A DNA stretch of 64,000 nt from an uncultured Bacilli bacterium (GCA_934098505.1 CAKOOR010000003.1:1-64000), one strand, 5' to 3'; shown: positions 16,936 to 27,102, counted from the first letter of the stretch. A program made the numbers and translations. Notes: generated by a model from the sequence alone, not told the origin.

Positions 16936-17232
16936 ATGGAAGAAGAAATAAATCGCTATAAAACTATAATTGGTGCTTACCATGGTGTTATGTTAATGGA
17001 CGAATATCCTCTTAAAGCCTATGTTTTAAAAAATATTGCTAATTTAGGTTTAAATTACTGCCAAAGTAAGAATATTAATTTTCAAGAAATAAAAGAATTA
17101 GTAAGAGATAAAGTAAGCAAAAAAGTAAAATTACAAGATGCATTGTATATTCTAAATGAATTAGATGAAGATAAAGAACTATTACATTTAATAAAGAAAA
17201 AAATTAGAGAAATAGAAAAAGAGAGTGATTAA
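16936..17232 (+). CDS. Hypothetical protein, 98 residues
   Basis: I do not recognise this small soluble, mostly helical and strongly charged protein; it ends KKKIREIEKESD. A good ribosome site (AGGAAGG) precedes the ATG. It sits between nth and cutA with close spacing (20 bases before, 1 base after to the cutA ATG), so it is part of that operon. There is no signal peptide, Cys motif or TM segment. Confidence 0.65.
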   Translation: MEEEINRYKTIIGAYHGVMLMDEYPLKAYVLKNIANLGLNYCQSKNINFQEIKELVRDKVSKKVKLQDALYILNELDEDKELLHLIKKKIREIEKESD

Positions 17233-17233
17233 A

Positions 17234-17563
17234 ATGATTGACGAATATTGTATGATAGAAATAGCTTTTGATGATGTAGAAGAAACTAAAAGAACAATCA
17301 AAGCTTTATTGGACGAAAAATTGGTAAGCAGTTGTCAAATGATCGAAAGCCAGTCTACTTGGTTATGGCATCAAGAAATAGAATCTGCTAAAGAATATTT
17401 AGTATTTGTTAAGACTAAAAAAAATTTATCGACTAAAATTTATAATGTAGTTCGTAAATACCATAGCTATGAAACCTTTGAATTTGCTATAATGCCAATT
17501 ACTAGTACTAGTAAAAATTATCTTGCTTGGATAAATAACGAAGTAAGAGGAAAAGAATATTAG
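17234..17563 (+). CDS. cutA: CutA1 divalent-ion tolerance family protein
   Basis: This 109-residue CutA1-family protein is a compact trimeric ferredoxin-like fold linked to copper tolerance in E. coli but of uncertain role elsewhere. The family pattern is clear: MIEIAFDDVEETKRTIKALL, LVSSCQMIESQSTWLWHQEIE, EYLVFVKTKKNL and YHSYETFEFAIMPITSTSKNYLAWI. The ATG at 17234 is preferred (AGAGAG upstream) over a GTG 9 bases earlier. Confidence 0.92.
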   Translation: MIDEYCMIEIAFDDVEETKRTIKALLDEKLVSSCQMIESQSTWLWHQEIESAKEYLVFVKTKKNLSTKIYNVVRKYHSYETFEFAIMPITSTSKNYLAWINNEVRGKEY

Positions 17564-17703
17564 AAATTAATTATAGTTTTCTAATATTTTTTTTGACAAT
17601 AAAATAAAAATGTCTAAAAATAATACACCTCCAGAAGATTGTTTATTGTATAAAACTTTTAAGAATGTATAATTCTAATTATAGAAAATAAGGAGGAATT
17701 ATT

Positions 17704-19497
17704 ATGTATTATGGAGCTGGAACTTATGAAGCCTTTGCCCACCCAGAAAAGCCTATTGGCGTTGACAAAAAGAAAGCGTATATTATTGGAACCGGTCTTG
17801 CTGGCTTGTCCGCTGCCTTTTATTTAGTGCGTGATGGCCAGATGAAAGGGGAAAATATTCATCTATTTGAAGAATTAGAACTTGCTGGCGGCTCTTGTGA
17901 TGGTAGAAAGGATATTACCAAAGGTTTTTATATGCGTGGCGGTCGTGAAATGGATAATCACTTTGAGTGCATGTGGGATATGTTTCGTGATGTGCCATCT
18001 ATTGAAAATCCTAAAATATCAGTGTTAGATGAATATTATTGGTTAAATAAACACGATCCAAATTACTCATTATGTCGTGCGACAACGAACTGTGGTAAGG
18101 ATGCCCATACTGATAAATTATTTAAATTGGATAAAAAATCAGCTATGGCTTTATCCAAATTATTTATTACTCCGGAAAGTGAATTAGAGGATAAAAAAAT
18201 ATCTGAAGTTTTGCCAAGTAGTTTCTGGAGTACCAATTTCTGGTTATATTGGCAGACCATGTTTGCATTTCAAAAATGGTCTTCAGCTTTAGAAATGAAA
18301 AGATATCTTTGCCGTTATGTTCATCATATTGATGGTTTACCAGATTTCTCAGCCTTAAGGTTTACTAAATATAATCAATATGAGTCAATGATTTTGCCTT
18401 TAACAAAGTATTTGGAAAGCCATGGAGTTAAAATAGAGTATGGTATTGAGGTAAAAAATGTCATTATTGAAAATTTAGGTACCAAAAAACAATCCAAAGC
18501 AATTAAATATCTAAAAGATAATGAAGAAAAATCTATCCCTTTGAGTGAAAATGATCTAGTATTTATTACCAATGGTTGTTGCACTGATACATCTTGTTAT
18601 GGGGATCAAAACACTGCTCCTGATTTATCTAACATTAAAAATGGTTATGGTAAGTCTTGGGATATGTGGAAAAATATTGCTAACCAAGCAAGCAATGGCG
18701 AATATGGTAATCCAATGAAATTTTGTAGCGATGTAAATGCTACTAACTGGATGAGTGCTACTATTGCTACTAGTGATGAAGAAATAATTAAACATATTAT
18801 GGATATTTGTAAACGTGATCCTCGTAGTGGTAAAGTAACAACAGGAGGTATTGTTACTGTAAAAGATAGTATGGATAACTGGTATCTTTCTTGGACAATT
18901 AATCGTCAGCCACAATTCAAGAGCCAAGATAAAGAAATGATTTTAGTCTGGGTATATTCACTTAACACTAATAAAAAAGGTAACTTTATGAAAAAGCCAA
19001 TGCGTGAATGTACCGGCAGTGAAGTTTGTCAAGAATGGTTGTATCATATTGGCCTTTCTGTGGATAAAATCGAAGAATATGCAAACACCAAGTGCAACAC
19101 AACTACTTGTTATATGCCATATATTAATGCCTTCTTTCAACCACGTAAAGAAAGTGATCGTCCATTAGTCGTCCCTAAAGGCTCAATTAACTTTGCTTTC
19201 TTAGGCCAATTTGCTGAAACTCCAAGGGACACTATCTTTACAACTGAATATTCTATTCGTACCGGTATGGAATCTGTCTACACCCTTCTTAATATTGATC
19301 GTGCTGTTCCTGAAGTATGGGGCAGTTGCTATGATATTCGTGAACTTTTAAAAGCCGCTTATTATGCTGTTGATAAAAAGAGTATAGACGAACTACCACT
19401 TAGCATTGTCGAAAAAGAAATGGTAAAAATTTTACTTAAAAAAATTAAGAACACCGATATTGAATTACTTTTAAAAGATAGCGGTTTACTTAAATAA
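17704..19497 (+). CDS. ohyA: Oleate hydratase (myosin-cross-reactive antigen family)
   Basis: This 597-residue FAD enzyme adds water to the cis-9 double bond of unsaturated fatty acids to give 10-hydroxy acids, a detoxification known in gut Firmicutes. An N-terminal FAD fold with AYIIGTGLAGLSAAFYLVRDG and the family segments MRGGREMDNHFECMWDM, GSINFAFLGQFAETPRDTIFTTEYSIRTGMESVYTLL and INAFFQPRKESDRP are present, at full length. A strong AAGGAGG site precedes the ATG. The TetR-type gene downstream is a plausible regulator. Confidence 0.95.
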   Translation: MYYGAGTYEAFAHPEKPIGVDKKKAYIIGTGLAGLSAAFYLVRDGQMKGENIHLFEELELAGGSCDGRKDITKGFYMRGGREMDNHFECMWDMFRDVPSIENPKISVLDEYYWLNKHDPNYSLCRATTNCGKDAHTDKLFKLDKKSAMALSKLFITPESELEDKKISEVLPSSFWSTNFWLYWQTMFAFQKWSSALEMKRYLCRYVHHIDGLPDFSALRFTKYNQYESMILPLTKYLESHGVKIEYGIEVKNVIIENLGTKKQSKAIKYLKDNEEKSIPLSENDLVFITNGCCTDTSCYGDQNTAPDLSNIKNGYGKSWDMWKNIANQASNGEYGNPMKFCSDVNATNWMSATIATSDEEIIKHIMDICKRDPRSGKVTTGGIVTVKDSMDNWYLSWTINRQPQFKSQDKEMILVWVYSLNTNKKGNFMKKPMRECTGSEVCQEWLYHIGLSVDKIEEYANTKCNTTTCYMPYINAFFQPRKESDRPLVVPKGSINFAFLGQFAETPRDTIFTTEYSIRTGMESVYTLLNIDRAVPEVWGSCYDIRELLKAAYYAVDKKSIDELPLSIVEKEMVKILLKKIKNTDIELLLKDSGLLK

Positions 19498-19567
19498 TCG
19501 TTTTAAAAAAATCTTAATTTAAGCTTGAGTATTATTTCCAAAGTTTTTATTTTCTAACCTATTAATT

Positions 19568-19619
19568 AAAGATCAAAACGTTACTTAAAAGAATTTTTAG
19601 TAAATTTGATCTTTTTTCT
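19568..19619 (+). terminator. Intrinsic terminator after ohyA
   Basis: AAAGATCAAA (19568-19577) pairs with TTTGATCTTT (19605-19614), with an inner TTACT/AGTAA extension, followed by T residues. Confidence 0.75.
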
Positions 19620-19663
19620 TGTTTAAATAATTATTTCTAAAGTATAATTAATGTGGTGAATTT

Positions 19664-20218
19664 ATGAGTAGTTTAACAACCAAAAAAGCGATTTATTATG
19701 CTTTGAAAGAATTATTAAAAGAACAACCATTTAATAAGATAACTATTAATGATATTGCTAAACAGTGTAATATTAATCGGCAAACTTTTTATTACCACTT
19801 TATCGACAAAGAAGACTTGATTGAGTGGATATGTAAAGAAGAGATGGGTAGTGTTTTAAATAGTAAGGATAAATGTCAAACTTGGCAAGAAAAATTTTTA
19901 TCAGTTTTTACATTAATGTTGAATGAAAAATTATTTATTGTAAATATTTATCACTCCGTATCTTTAGAAATATTACGTGATAATCTTTATCGTTTAGTCT
20001 TTCCAATTATTTATGAAGAAATAGATAAAATATCTAAAAATAATCAACTTGCTGAACAAGAAAAAATTTTTATAACTGACTTTTATAAATATGCTTTTGT
20101 AGCCATTGTTTTAGATTGGGTAAAAAATGATATGCAAGAAGATCCAAAAGTAATAGTTGATAAAGTTAGTAATTTAGTAACAGGTACCATTAAACACGCT
20201 TGCTTAGCGATGAAATAA
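19664..20218 (+). CDS. TetR-family transcriptional regulator
   Basis: This 184-residue protein has an N-terminal TetR helix-turn-helix (KKAIYYALKELLKEQPFNKITINDIAKQCNINRQTFYYHFIDKEDLIEWI, residues about 7-57) and a C-terminal ligand/dimer region of the TetR_C_8 (DhaS-like) type. It has its own promoter-like region after the ohyA terminator. Its position suggests it senses a fatty acid and controls ohyA, but no operator was identified, so this is inference. Confidence 0.88.
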   Translation: MSSLTTKKAIYYALKELLKEQPFNKITINDIAKQCNINRQTFYYHFIDKEDLIEWICKEEMGSVLNSKDKCQTWQEKFLSVFTLMLNEKLFIVNIYHSVSLEILRDNLYRLVFPIIYEEIDKISKNNQLAEQEKIFITDFYKYAFVAIVLDWVKNDMQEDPKVIVDKVSNLVTGTIKHACLAMK

Positions 20219-20232
20219 TCTTATTTTATGAG

Positions 20233-20325
20233 AAGAACTAGTATATAAAATTTGACTTTGATATAAATTTATTTTATGTTCAAATATCATTAGTCATATT
20301 CCTTCTGGATACTAGTTCTTTTTTG
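20233..20325 (+). terminator. Terminator after the TetR gene, with a large loop
   Basis: AAGAACTAGTAT (20233-20244) pairs with ATACTAGTTCTT (20309-20320), followed by TTTT. The 12-bp perfect stem closes a 64-base loop, which is unusually long, so some other function of the loop is possible. Confidence 0.6.
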
Positions 20326-20660
20326 AATGTTTTAATTACCATTATTTAAACTTGTTTATAATTTTTTCTAAAAAATACTTGCCTTTTATTAATTTCTAAT
20401 TTATCCTTTATATCTATAAAATATAGTGAGTTTATAAAACTTATTTCCTTATTATATATAGCTATTAATTATTATAACAACATATTTTATGCTTATATTA
20501 CTTTAACTTTAATATCCAATAAATATCGCTATTATCAAATATAACTAGATGATAGAAACCGTTTTTTACATTTATTTAAATTATCCATTTATCTTTTTAA
20601 AATATTGAAAATTTTATGATTAAAAGTTTTCTTTGCAAGACTTTTATTATATAATCGAAC
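20326..20660. other. AT-rich gene-free spacer upstream of tex
   Basis: About 330 bases of very low GC contain only short frames and no convincing repeats. TATAAT-like strings are frequent, so no promoter can be singled out. A likely tex promoter lies near 20640 (TATTATATAAT). Confidence 0.5.
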
Positions 20661-20675
20661 TAAGTGAGGAAAAAT

Positions 20676-22796
20676 ATGAATGAAACAATTATAAAAGAAT
20701 TAACTAAAAAATTGAATATTAAGGATACACAAATAAATGCTGTTTTAAAATTATTAAGCGACGGCGCTACCATCCCTTTTATTGCTAGGTATCGTAAGGA
20801 AATTACCGGTAATTTAAATGAAGATGAAATAAGAGCTATTGAAGAATCTTATTGTTATCAAGAAAATTTACTAAAGAAAAAAGAAGATACCATTAGACTA
20901 ATTGATGAAAAAGGTTTACTTACTGATGAAATCAAAAATAGCATTTTAAACGCAACTAAACTTGCAGAAATTGAGGATATTTATCGTCCTTTTAAAGAAA
21001 AGAAAAAGACCAAGGCCACGGAGGCTATTAAAGCTGGATTAGAACCATTAGCTAAAAAAATAATGACTTTTCCTGAAAGAGGAAACATAGAAAGTTTAGC
21101 CAGTGGCTATAATATGGATGTGGATAAGGCTATTGAAGGTGCCGGCTATATCATTGCTGAGTGGATAAGTGATAATGCATCGACTCGCAAATATATTCGC
21201 AACTTTATAACCAATACAGGATTTATAGTTACAAATAAGAAAAACAAAGCAGAAGATGAAAAGAAAACTTATGAGATGTATTATGAATTTCGAGAAAAGA
21301 TTAAATATGCTAAACATTTTCATATTTTAGCTATGAATCGTGGCGAAGCCGAAAAAATTTTAAATGTCAGTCTTGATTATGATTTTGATAATATTTTCTT
21401 AAATCAAGAAAAAAAATTTATTAAAAATGATAAATCATTTGTCTGCAAAATTGTTAAAAATGCCATTAAAGATGCTTTAAAACGTTTAATTCTACCTAGC
21501 GTCGAAAGAGAGATAAGAAGTGAACTAACTGAAGAAGCTTCAAGCAAGGCAATTTTAACCTTTCAAGATAATCTAGAGCACTTACTTTTGACACCTCCCA
21601 TTAAAAATTCCAACGTTTTAGGTTTTGATCCAGCATTTCGTACTGGGTGCAAATTAGCTGTTTTATCGCCCAGTGGAGCATTGGAAACTATTGCTGTTAT
21701 TTATCCTCATGAACCGGTTAATGATAAAGCTGGCGCTGCTAAAAAATTACTAGAACTTATTGATAAATATAAGATTGATATCATTGCTATTGGTAATGGT
21801 ACGGCTTCTCGTGAATCAGAAAAATTTGTTAGTGAAACTATTAAAGGAACAACTTGTAAATATATAATTGTTAGTGAAGCTGGCGCTAGTATTTATTCTG
21901 CTTCGCCTCTAGCTAAAGAAGAATTTCCTGATCTTACAGTTGAAAAGAGAAGTGCCATTTCTATCGGTCGTCGTCTTCAAGATCCACTATCCGAATTAGT
22001 AAAAATTGACCCTAAATCAATTGGTGTTGGTGAATACCAATATGACGTTAATCAAAAAGAGTTAGTCAGTGGTCTTGACTTTACAGTGTTAAAAGTTGTT
22101 AACGAAGTTGGTGTTAATATTAATACCGCTAGCCCATCTATCTTAAAATATATATCAGGTCTTACCAAACCAGCTATCACTAAGTTAATGGCAGCCAAAC
22201 CATTTAAAACTCGTGAAGATATTGCCAATGTAAAAGGAATTAGTGCTAAAATATATGAACAAGCCATTGGCTTTTTAAGAATAAAAGATGGCTTAAATCC
22301 GTTAGATAATACTGGTATTCACCCTGAGTCTTATAATTTAACTAATAATATTTTACGGGAACTAAACTTAAATATAAAAGATATTAATAATGAATCTTTT
22401 AAAGAAACTTTAAACAGATCTAATCCTGAAAAATTAGCGGTCAAACTAAACGCCGATATTTATACTGTTACGGATATTTTAAAAGAATTACAAAATCCTG
22501 GCTTAGATATTCGTGAAAATCTTGATGCGCCAATATTAAAAAGTGATATTTTGACTATTGATGATTTAAAAATTGGTATGCAACTAGATGGCACTGTACG
22601 AAATGTTACTTCATTTGGAGCTTTCATTGATATTGGTCTTCATGATGATGGTCTTGTTCATATTTCTAAAATGAGTAAAAACTTTGTTAAAGATCCTAAA
22701 GAAATTGTTAAAGTCGGTCAAATTGTTAAAGTTTATGTTTGCGATATTAATAAGGAAAAGCAAAAAGTTGGCTTATCTTTAATACCTCTTGTTTAA
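20676..22796 (+). CDS. tex: Tex-like transcription accessory / S1 RNA-binding protein
   Basis: This 706-residue Tex-family protein is a nucleic-acid-binding relative of Spt6. The order is N-terminal Tex domain (VLKLLSDGATIPFIARYRKEITGNLNEDEI), RNase H-like YqgF fold (NVLGFDPAFRTGCKLAVL), two helix-hairpin-helix motifs (NEVGVNINTASPSILKYISGL), and a C-terminal S1 domain (GMQLDGTVRNVTSFGAFIDIGLHDDGLVHISKMS). ATG 20676 follows GTGAGGAAAA; an upstream GTG in frame is less likely. It is involved in transcription-related fitness in other bacteria; the exact role is unclear. Confidence 0.94.
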   Translation: MNETIIKELTKKLNIKDTQINAVLKLLSDGATIPFIARYRKEITGNLNEDEIRAIEESYCYQENLLKKKEDTIRLIDEKGLLTDEIKNSILNATKLAEIEDIYRPFKEKKKTKATEAIKAGLEPLAKKIMTFPERGNIESLASGYNMDVDKAIEGAGYIIAEWISDNASTRKYIRNFITNTGFIVTNKKNKAEDEKKTYEMYYEFREKIKYAKHFHILAMNRGEAEKILNVSLDYDFDNIFLNQEKKFIKNDKSFVCKIVKNAIKDALKRLILPSVEREIRSELTEEASSKAILTFQDNLEHLLLTPPIKNSNVLGFDPAFRTGCKLAVLSPSGALETIAVIYPHEPVNDKAGAAKKLLELIDKYKIDIIAIGNGTASRESEKFVSETIKGTTCKYIIVSEAGASIYSASPLAKEEFPDLTVEKRSAISIGRRLQDPLSELVKIDPKSIGVGEYQYDVNQKELVSGLDFTVLKVVNEVGVNINTASPSILKYISGLTKPAITKLMAAKPFKTREDIANVKGISAKIYEQAIGFLRIKDGLNPLDNTGIHPESYNLTNNILRELNLNIKDINNESFKETLNRSNPEKLAVKLNADIYTVTDILKELQNPGLDIRENLDAPILKSDILTIDDLKIGMQLDGTVRNVTSFGAFIDIGLHDDGLVHISKMSKNFVKDPKEIVKVGQIVKVYVCDINKEKQKVGLSLIPLV

Positions 22797-22835
22797 AAAA
22801 TGAGAAAAGTTATCATAATAATATAAGGAAAAAAA

Positions 22836-22948
22836 TTGAAGAAAGTTCCAGCCAAAAATAGAAAAAGCTAACCAAAAGACAAAAATTAGTCGCCATCGGC
22901 AATCAAAAAAAGACTAAAAAAGCTTTAGAAAAGAGGATAAAATGGTAA
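22836..22948 (+). pseudogene. Small basic protein with a one-base deletion in an A-run
   Basis: After AAGGAAAA, a TTG frame reads LKKVPAKNRKS and stops. If one A is restored in the A-run near 22866, the frame continues as KLTKRQKLVAIGNQKK and onward to a stop at 22946-22948, overlapping the next gene's ATG by 4 bases. The 37-residue Lys-rich product would be coupled to the LTA-synthase-like gene. The stop-overlap arrangement supports a real but broken gene. A sequencing error in the homopolymer is the alternative. Confidence 0.4.
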
Positions 22949-25020
22949 AACAAACTAAAGAACATAAAATTGATAAAAAAAATAAATCAAAGGGAGTTTC
23001 TAAAGTACCAAAAGAAAATCCTAATACTGATAATTTTGGACGAAAAATACCTTTATTTATCATTACTTACATCGTTCTTTTATACTTAGAAATTTTTTAT
23101 AAAATTAGCATTTTCGGTTTTTCTCATCTTTTGAAATCAAATATCTTAGTTCTTTTCGTTTTACTTTTGCCTATTAGTAGCATTATCGCCATTCTTAGTA
23201 ACTTAACTAAAAATACCCGAAGCAACAAAATAATTTATTTTCTTTTAATAGCTATAATTACAACTTTTTATAGCGTTGCCTTAATATTCAAAAAAGTTTT
23301 TAATACTTATTTTTGCTTATCTTTATTTGGCCTAACCGATCAAGCCATTGCCTTTACTGGCACTGCTATAATAGAAATATTAAAAAATATCTTTTATATA
23401 ATTTGTCTTTTCTTACCGTTTATCATTGTCCTATTATTTAACAAAAACTTAAACTTTTATTATTTAAATAAAAGAGATGGTACCCTAAATTTACTAGGTC
23501 TTTTCTTAAGTATCCCTCTTTTCGAAATTATTGCTTATCCAAATAAAGATCAAGAAAATTCTATTTATCAACTTTTTAACAATAATTATAATAATGCTTT
23601 AAATATAGAAACCATTGGTGTATTGCCAGCACTTTATCTGGATATTAAAGAATTACTTTTTAAATATGATAATAAAACTAATATTGATGATTCCGTTAAT
23701 ATTGAGCCGGTTCCTAGTGAAGATGAAAATTCCAGTCATGAAACTGACGAAGAACCGACCACTGATATATATACTTATAATAATTTAGATATTGATTTTA
23801 CTAGTCTTATCGCCAACGAGAAAAATAATACTTTACTTACCATGCATAAATATTTTCAAAATACAGAAGGAACTCTAAAAAATGCATATACTGGTCTTTT
23901 CAAAGACAAAAATTTAATTGTAATAATGGCTGAAAGTTTAAATACCATTGGTATTCGGGAAGATGTTACGCCAACTCTTTATAAACTTGCTACCGAAGGC
24001 TTTAATTTTACCAACTTTTATACCCCTGTTAATTTAAGTACTATTGGTGGTGAATTTCAAAATTTAACGGGTCTTTTTGCTAACTTGAATGACTTAAATA
24101 AATACTTTCGCAAAGGGACTAACTATTTTCCTTTTGGACTAGGGACTATTTTTAAAAATGCTGGTTATGATGTTAAAGCCTATCATGCTAACGATGCCTC
24201 TTTTCAAAATAGAAATACTTATTTAAAAACGATGGGGTTTGATTATTTTAAAGCTAAAAATACCGGATTAGAAAAACTTATGGATTGTAATAAATGGCCA
24301 GCTAGTGATGATGAAATGGTTCAGACAACTACTGATGAATGGTTAAATTCTTCCAAATTTTTAACCTATTATGTGTCAGTTTCCTCACATATGCCTTATA
24401 ATAGAAGTGGCAACGCCATGGTAGCTAAAAACTGGTCATTAGTTCAAGATTTAAAATTTAGTGATGAAGCCAAAGGCTATTTAGCCAGTGTTATCGAATT
24501 AGATAAAGCTGTTGCCAGTCTAATAAATGCTTTAGAAGCGGCTGGTAAACTGGAAGATACAGTAATTGCTATTATCCCTGATCATTACCCTTACAGCATG
24601 AATTTAAGCTCTATTAATGAGTTGTCTACATATAAAAGAGATGAAACGATTGAAGTTAATCACAGTTCTTTAATTATTTGGAATAGTAACACTCCTGGTG
24701 CTACGGTAACTAAAACCGCTAGCCAACTTGATTTTTTACCAACCCTTTATAATCTCTTTGGTCTTGATTATGATTCTCGTCTTTTTATGGGGAAAGATAT
24801 TTTATCAACAAGTCCAGGCCTTGTTTATTTTCAAAATAAGAGTTGGGTTAGTGATTATGGCACTTATTATGCAAATACAGGAAAATTTACAGCCAAGGAA
24901 AATCAGAAACTTCCCGAAAATTATGTTAGCAATATCAATAAAATAGTAGCCAATAGAATAAATATGAGCAAACTTATAATTGAGAATAATTATTACGAAA
25001 AAGTCTATAATAAAAAATAA
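22942..25020 (+). CDS. LTA-synthase-like sulfatase-fold membrane protein
   Basis: This 692-residue protein has a Lys-rich N-terminus, about five TM segments (roughly residues 35-200), an acidic linker near 255-275 and an extracellular sulfatase-fold domain. NLIVIMAESLNTIG carries the first metal-binding Glu; NLSTIGGEFQNLTG carries the likely Thr nucleophile. YYVSVSSHMPYN and AIIPDHYPYS carry further ligands. This matches the lipoteichoic-acid synthase/phosphoglycerol transferase family, which builds glycerophosphate polymers from phosphatidylglycerol. Modification of such polymers by the dlt-like operon downstream would make sense. Confidence 0.88.
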   Translation: MVKQTKEHKIDKKNKSKGVSKVPKENPNTDNFGRKIPLFIITYIVLLYLEIFYKISIFGFSHLLKSNILVLFVLLLPISSIIAILSNLTKNTRSNKIIYFLLIAIITTFYSVALIFKKVFNTYFCLSLFGLTDQAIAFTGTAIIEILKNIFYIICLFLPFIIVLLFNKNLNFYYLNKRDGTLNLLGLFLSIPLFEIIAYPNKDQENSIYQLFNNNYNNALNIETIGVLPALYLDIKELLFKYDNKTNIDDSVNIEPVPSEDENSSHETDEEPTTDIYTYNNLDIDFTSLIANEKNNTLLTMHKYFQNTEGTLKNAYTGLFKDKNLIVIMAESLNTIGIREDVTPTLYKLATEGFNFTNFYTPVNLSTIGGEFQNLTGLFANLNDLNKYFRKGTNYFPFGLGTIFKNAGYDVKAYHANDASFQNRNTYLKTMGFDYFKAKNTGLEKLMDCNKWPASDDEMVQTTTDEWLNSSKFLTYYVSVSSHMPYNRSGNAMVAKNWSLVQDLKFSDEAKGYLASVIELDKAVASLINALEAAGKLEDTVIAIIPDHYPYSMNLSSINELSTYKRDETIEVNHSSLIIWNSNTPGATVTKTASQLDFLPTLYNLFGLDYDSRLFMGKDILSTSPGLVYFQNKSWVSDYGTYYANTGKFTAKENQKLPENYVSNINKIVANRINMSKLIIENNYYEKVYNKK

Positions 25021-25208
25021 TTACTAAAAATTATTATAAATTTGTACGTCTTTTTATAACTTTTCGAAATCATTGGTAATATCATGAAAGACTAAATAAG
25101 CATATTTAATTTTATCTAGTCTAATTGTTGCTCAAAATATTGTGAAATTTTTCAGAAGATATGTACAAATTATCAAAATTAAAGTAAAATTAAAAAATAA
25201 AAGATGAA

Positions 25209-25241
25209 AGAAAGGCATCAAGTATTTGATGAAGTAAAATT
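25209..25241 (+). promoter_or_regulatory. Distant ribosome site separated from the start by a hairpin (asnB)
   Basis: AGAAAGG (25209-25215) lies 26 bases from the ATG at 25242. Immediately after it is a 6-bp stem CATCAA/TTGATG (25216-25221 and 25226-25231) with a 4-base loop, then 10 bases to the ATG. The start is certain because the catalytic Cys must be residue 2. A mini-frame ATG AAG TAA lies inside at 25229. Confidence 0.6.
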
Positions 25242-27059
25242 ATGTGTGGAATAGCAGGTTTTGTTGATAAAACAATTAAAAATAAGAAAAAAGTAATAAA
25301 AGATATGGCTGAACGTATAAAATATCGTGGCCCGGATGGAGAAGGTTATTTTATTGATGATGATGTGGCGCTTGCCCACCGCAGGTTAGCTATAATTGAC
25401 CTTTCAAGTGGAGGCCAGCCACAATATAATGAGGATAAATCTCTAGTTATCGTTTTTAATGGTGAAATTTATAACTTTGTTGAATTAAAAGCTGAACTTA
25501 AAAAAAGTGGCCATAAATTTACTAATAAAAGTGATACTGAAGTAATTATTCATGGTTATGAAGAATGGGGATGCGATGTCACAAAGCATTTACGTGGAAT
25601 GTTTGCTTTTGCTATTTGGGATACAAAACAAAAAACATTATTTATGGCTCGTGATGGCTTTGGCATTAAACCTTTATATTACGCTAAATTTGGCACTAGC
25701 TTTATGTTTGCTTCGGAAATAAAAGCATTTTTAGACCATCCTAAATTCAAAAAAGAATTAAATAAAGAAATATTAAGCAGTTACTTATGTTTTAATTCAA
25801 CTCCAACTGAAGAAACTTTCTTTAAAGGTGTTTACCGTGTTGAACCAGGTTATCAAGTTTTATATAAAGATGGTAAAATTCAAAAAACGCAATTCTTTAA
25901 ATTAGAATTTGCGGAAACTAACGAAGATATGGATACTATTGTTGAAAAAATAAAACAAGCCATGGACAATTCTGTTAAATATCATCAAATTAGTGATGTT
26001 GAAGTAGGCTCATTTCTATCAAGTGGTATAGATTCTTCTTATTTAGTATCCATAGCTAAACCAGATAAAACTTTTACTGTTGGTTATAATAATCCTAAAT
26101 ACGATGAAATTAAGTATGCTAAAGACTTAGCAGACAAATTGGGTATTGAAAATAAATCAAAAAAAATCACTAAAGAAGAATATATGAAAGCTTTTCCAAA
26201 CATTATGTATCATATGGATGAACCACTTGCTGATCCTTCCGCTATTGCTTTATATTTTGTAGCTGAGATTGCTTCCAAAGATGTCAAAGTAGTAACCTCC
26301 GGTGAGGGAGCTGACGAGTTATTTGGTGGCTACTTATCATATCGTGAAGAAGTTGACCAAGCTTGGTATATGAAAATACCTTATCCAATCCGTCATGCAG
26401 CTTCTTTAGTGGCAGGTTTATTTCCTGAAGTTCGTGGTTTCAATTTTATTTATCGAAGAGGTCGTAAATTAGAAGATTATAATATCGGTTTAGGAAGAGT
26501 TTTCCGTGATGAAGAAGCCCAAAAAATAGTAAACTTTAAAAATCAGATAAATACTAAAGATATAGTGGCACCTCTTTATCAAGAATATGCTAATCAAAGT
26601 GATTTAGTAAAACGTCAAGTAATAGATTATTACTATTGGTTAGTTCAAGATTTTCTTCACGCTGTTGATAGAAATACGATGATGTTTGGTCTAGAAGCCA
26701 GAACTCCTTTCTTAGATAAAGAAGTTTATGAAGTAGCAAGACACCTTCCAAGTTATGCTAAAGTAAATAAAAAAACAACTAAACCAGCCTTAAGACTAGC
26801 TGCCAAATCATCAATACCTAATGAAGCCTATAAAAAGAAAAAATTAGGATTTCCAGTTCCTCTAAGAGAATGGATAAGAGAAGATGATTTATATAACGAA
26901 ATAAAGACTAAGTTTGATAGTCCAGTTGCTAAAGAAATATTTGATCATAAGCGTATTATTAAACTTCTAGAAGATCATAAATCTGGTAAAAAAGATTGTT
27001 ACAAGAAAGTTTGGACCATTTATACCTTCTTAGTTTGGTATGACCAGTTTTTTGCATAA
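25242..27059 (+). CDS. asnB: Glutamine-dependent asparagine synthetase AsnB
   Basis: This 605-residue amidotransferase has an N-terminal class II glutaminase domain beginning MCGIAGF (Cys2 nucleophile) with RRLAIIDLSSGGQP and NGEIYNF, and a C-terminal ATP-dependent synthetase domain with the PP-loop LSSGIDSSYLV and SGEGADELFGGY. It makes asparagine from aspartate; some Firmicutes homologues amidate cell-wall peptides instead, which cannot be decided here. The gene has a hairpin-separated ribosome site and its own terminator. Confidence 0.95.
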   Translation: MCGIAGFVDKTIKNKKKVIKDMAERIKYRGPDGEGYFIDDDVALAHRRLAIIDLSSGGQPQYNEDKSLVIVFNGEIYNFVELKAELKKSGHKFTNKSDTEVIIHGYEEWGCDVTKHLRGMFAFAIWDTKQKTLFMARDGFGIKPLYYAKFGTSFMFASEIKAFLDHPKFKKELNKEILSSYLCFNSTPTEETFFKGVYRVEPGYQVLYKDGKIQKTQFFKLEFAETNEDMDTIVEKIKQAMDNSVKYHQISDVEVGSFLSSGIDSSYLVSIAKPDKTFTVGYNNPKYDEIKYAKDLADKLGIENKSKKITKEEYMKAFPNIMYHMDEPLADPSAIALYFVAEIASKDVKVVTSGEGADELFGGYLSYREEVDQAWYMKIPYPIRHAASLVAGLFPEVRGFNFIYRRGRKLEDYNIGLGRVFRDEEAQKIVNFKNQINTKDIVAPLYQEYANQSDLVKRQVIDYYYWLVQDFLHAVDRNTMMFGLEARTPFLDKEVYEVARHLPSYAKVNKKTTKPALRLAAKSSIPNEAYKKKKLGFPVPLREWIREDDLYNEIKTKFDSPVAKEIFDHKRIIKLLEDHKSGKKDCYKKVWTIYTFLVWYDQFFA

Positions 27060-27063
27060 ATAG

Positions 27064-27102
27064 AAAATACATAAGATTCTTAACATCTTATGTATTTTTT
27101 TT
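27064..27102 (+). terminator. Intrinsic terminator of asnB
   Basis: A 14-base arm starting AAAATACATAAGAT (27064-27077) pairs with ATCTTATGTATTTT (27085-27098), followed by further T residues. The stem is perfect. Confidence 0.85.
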
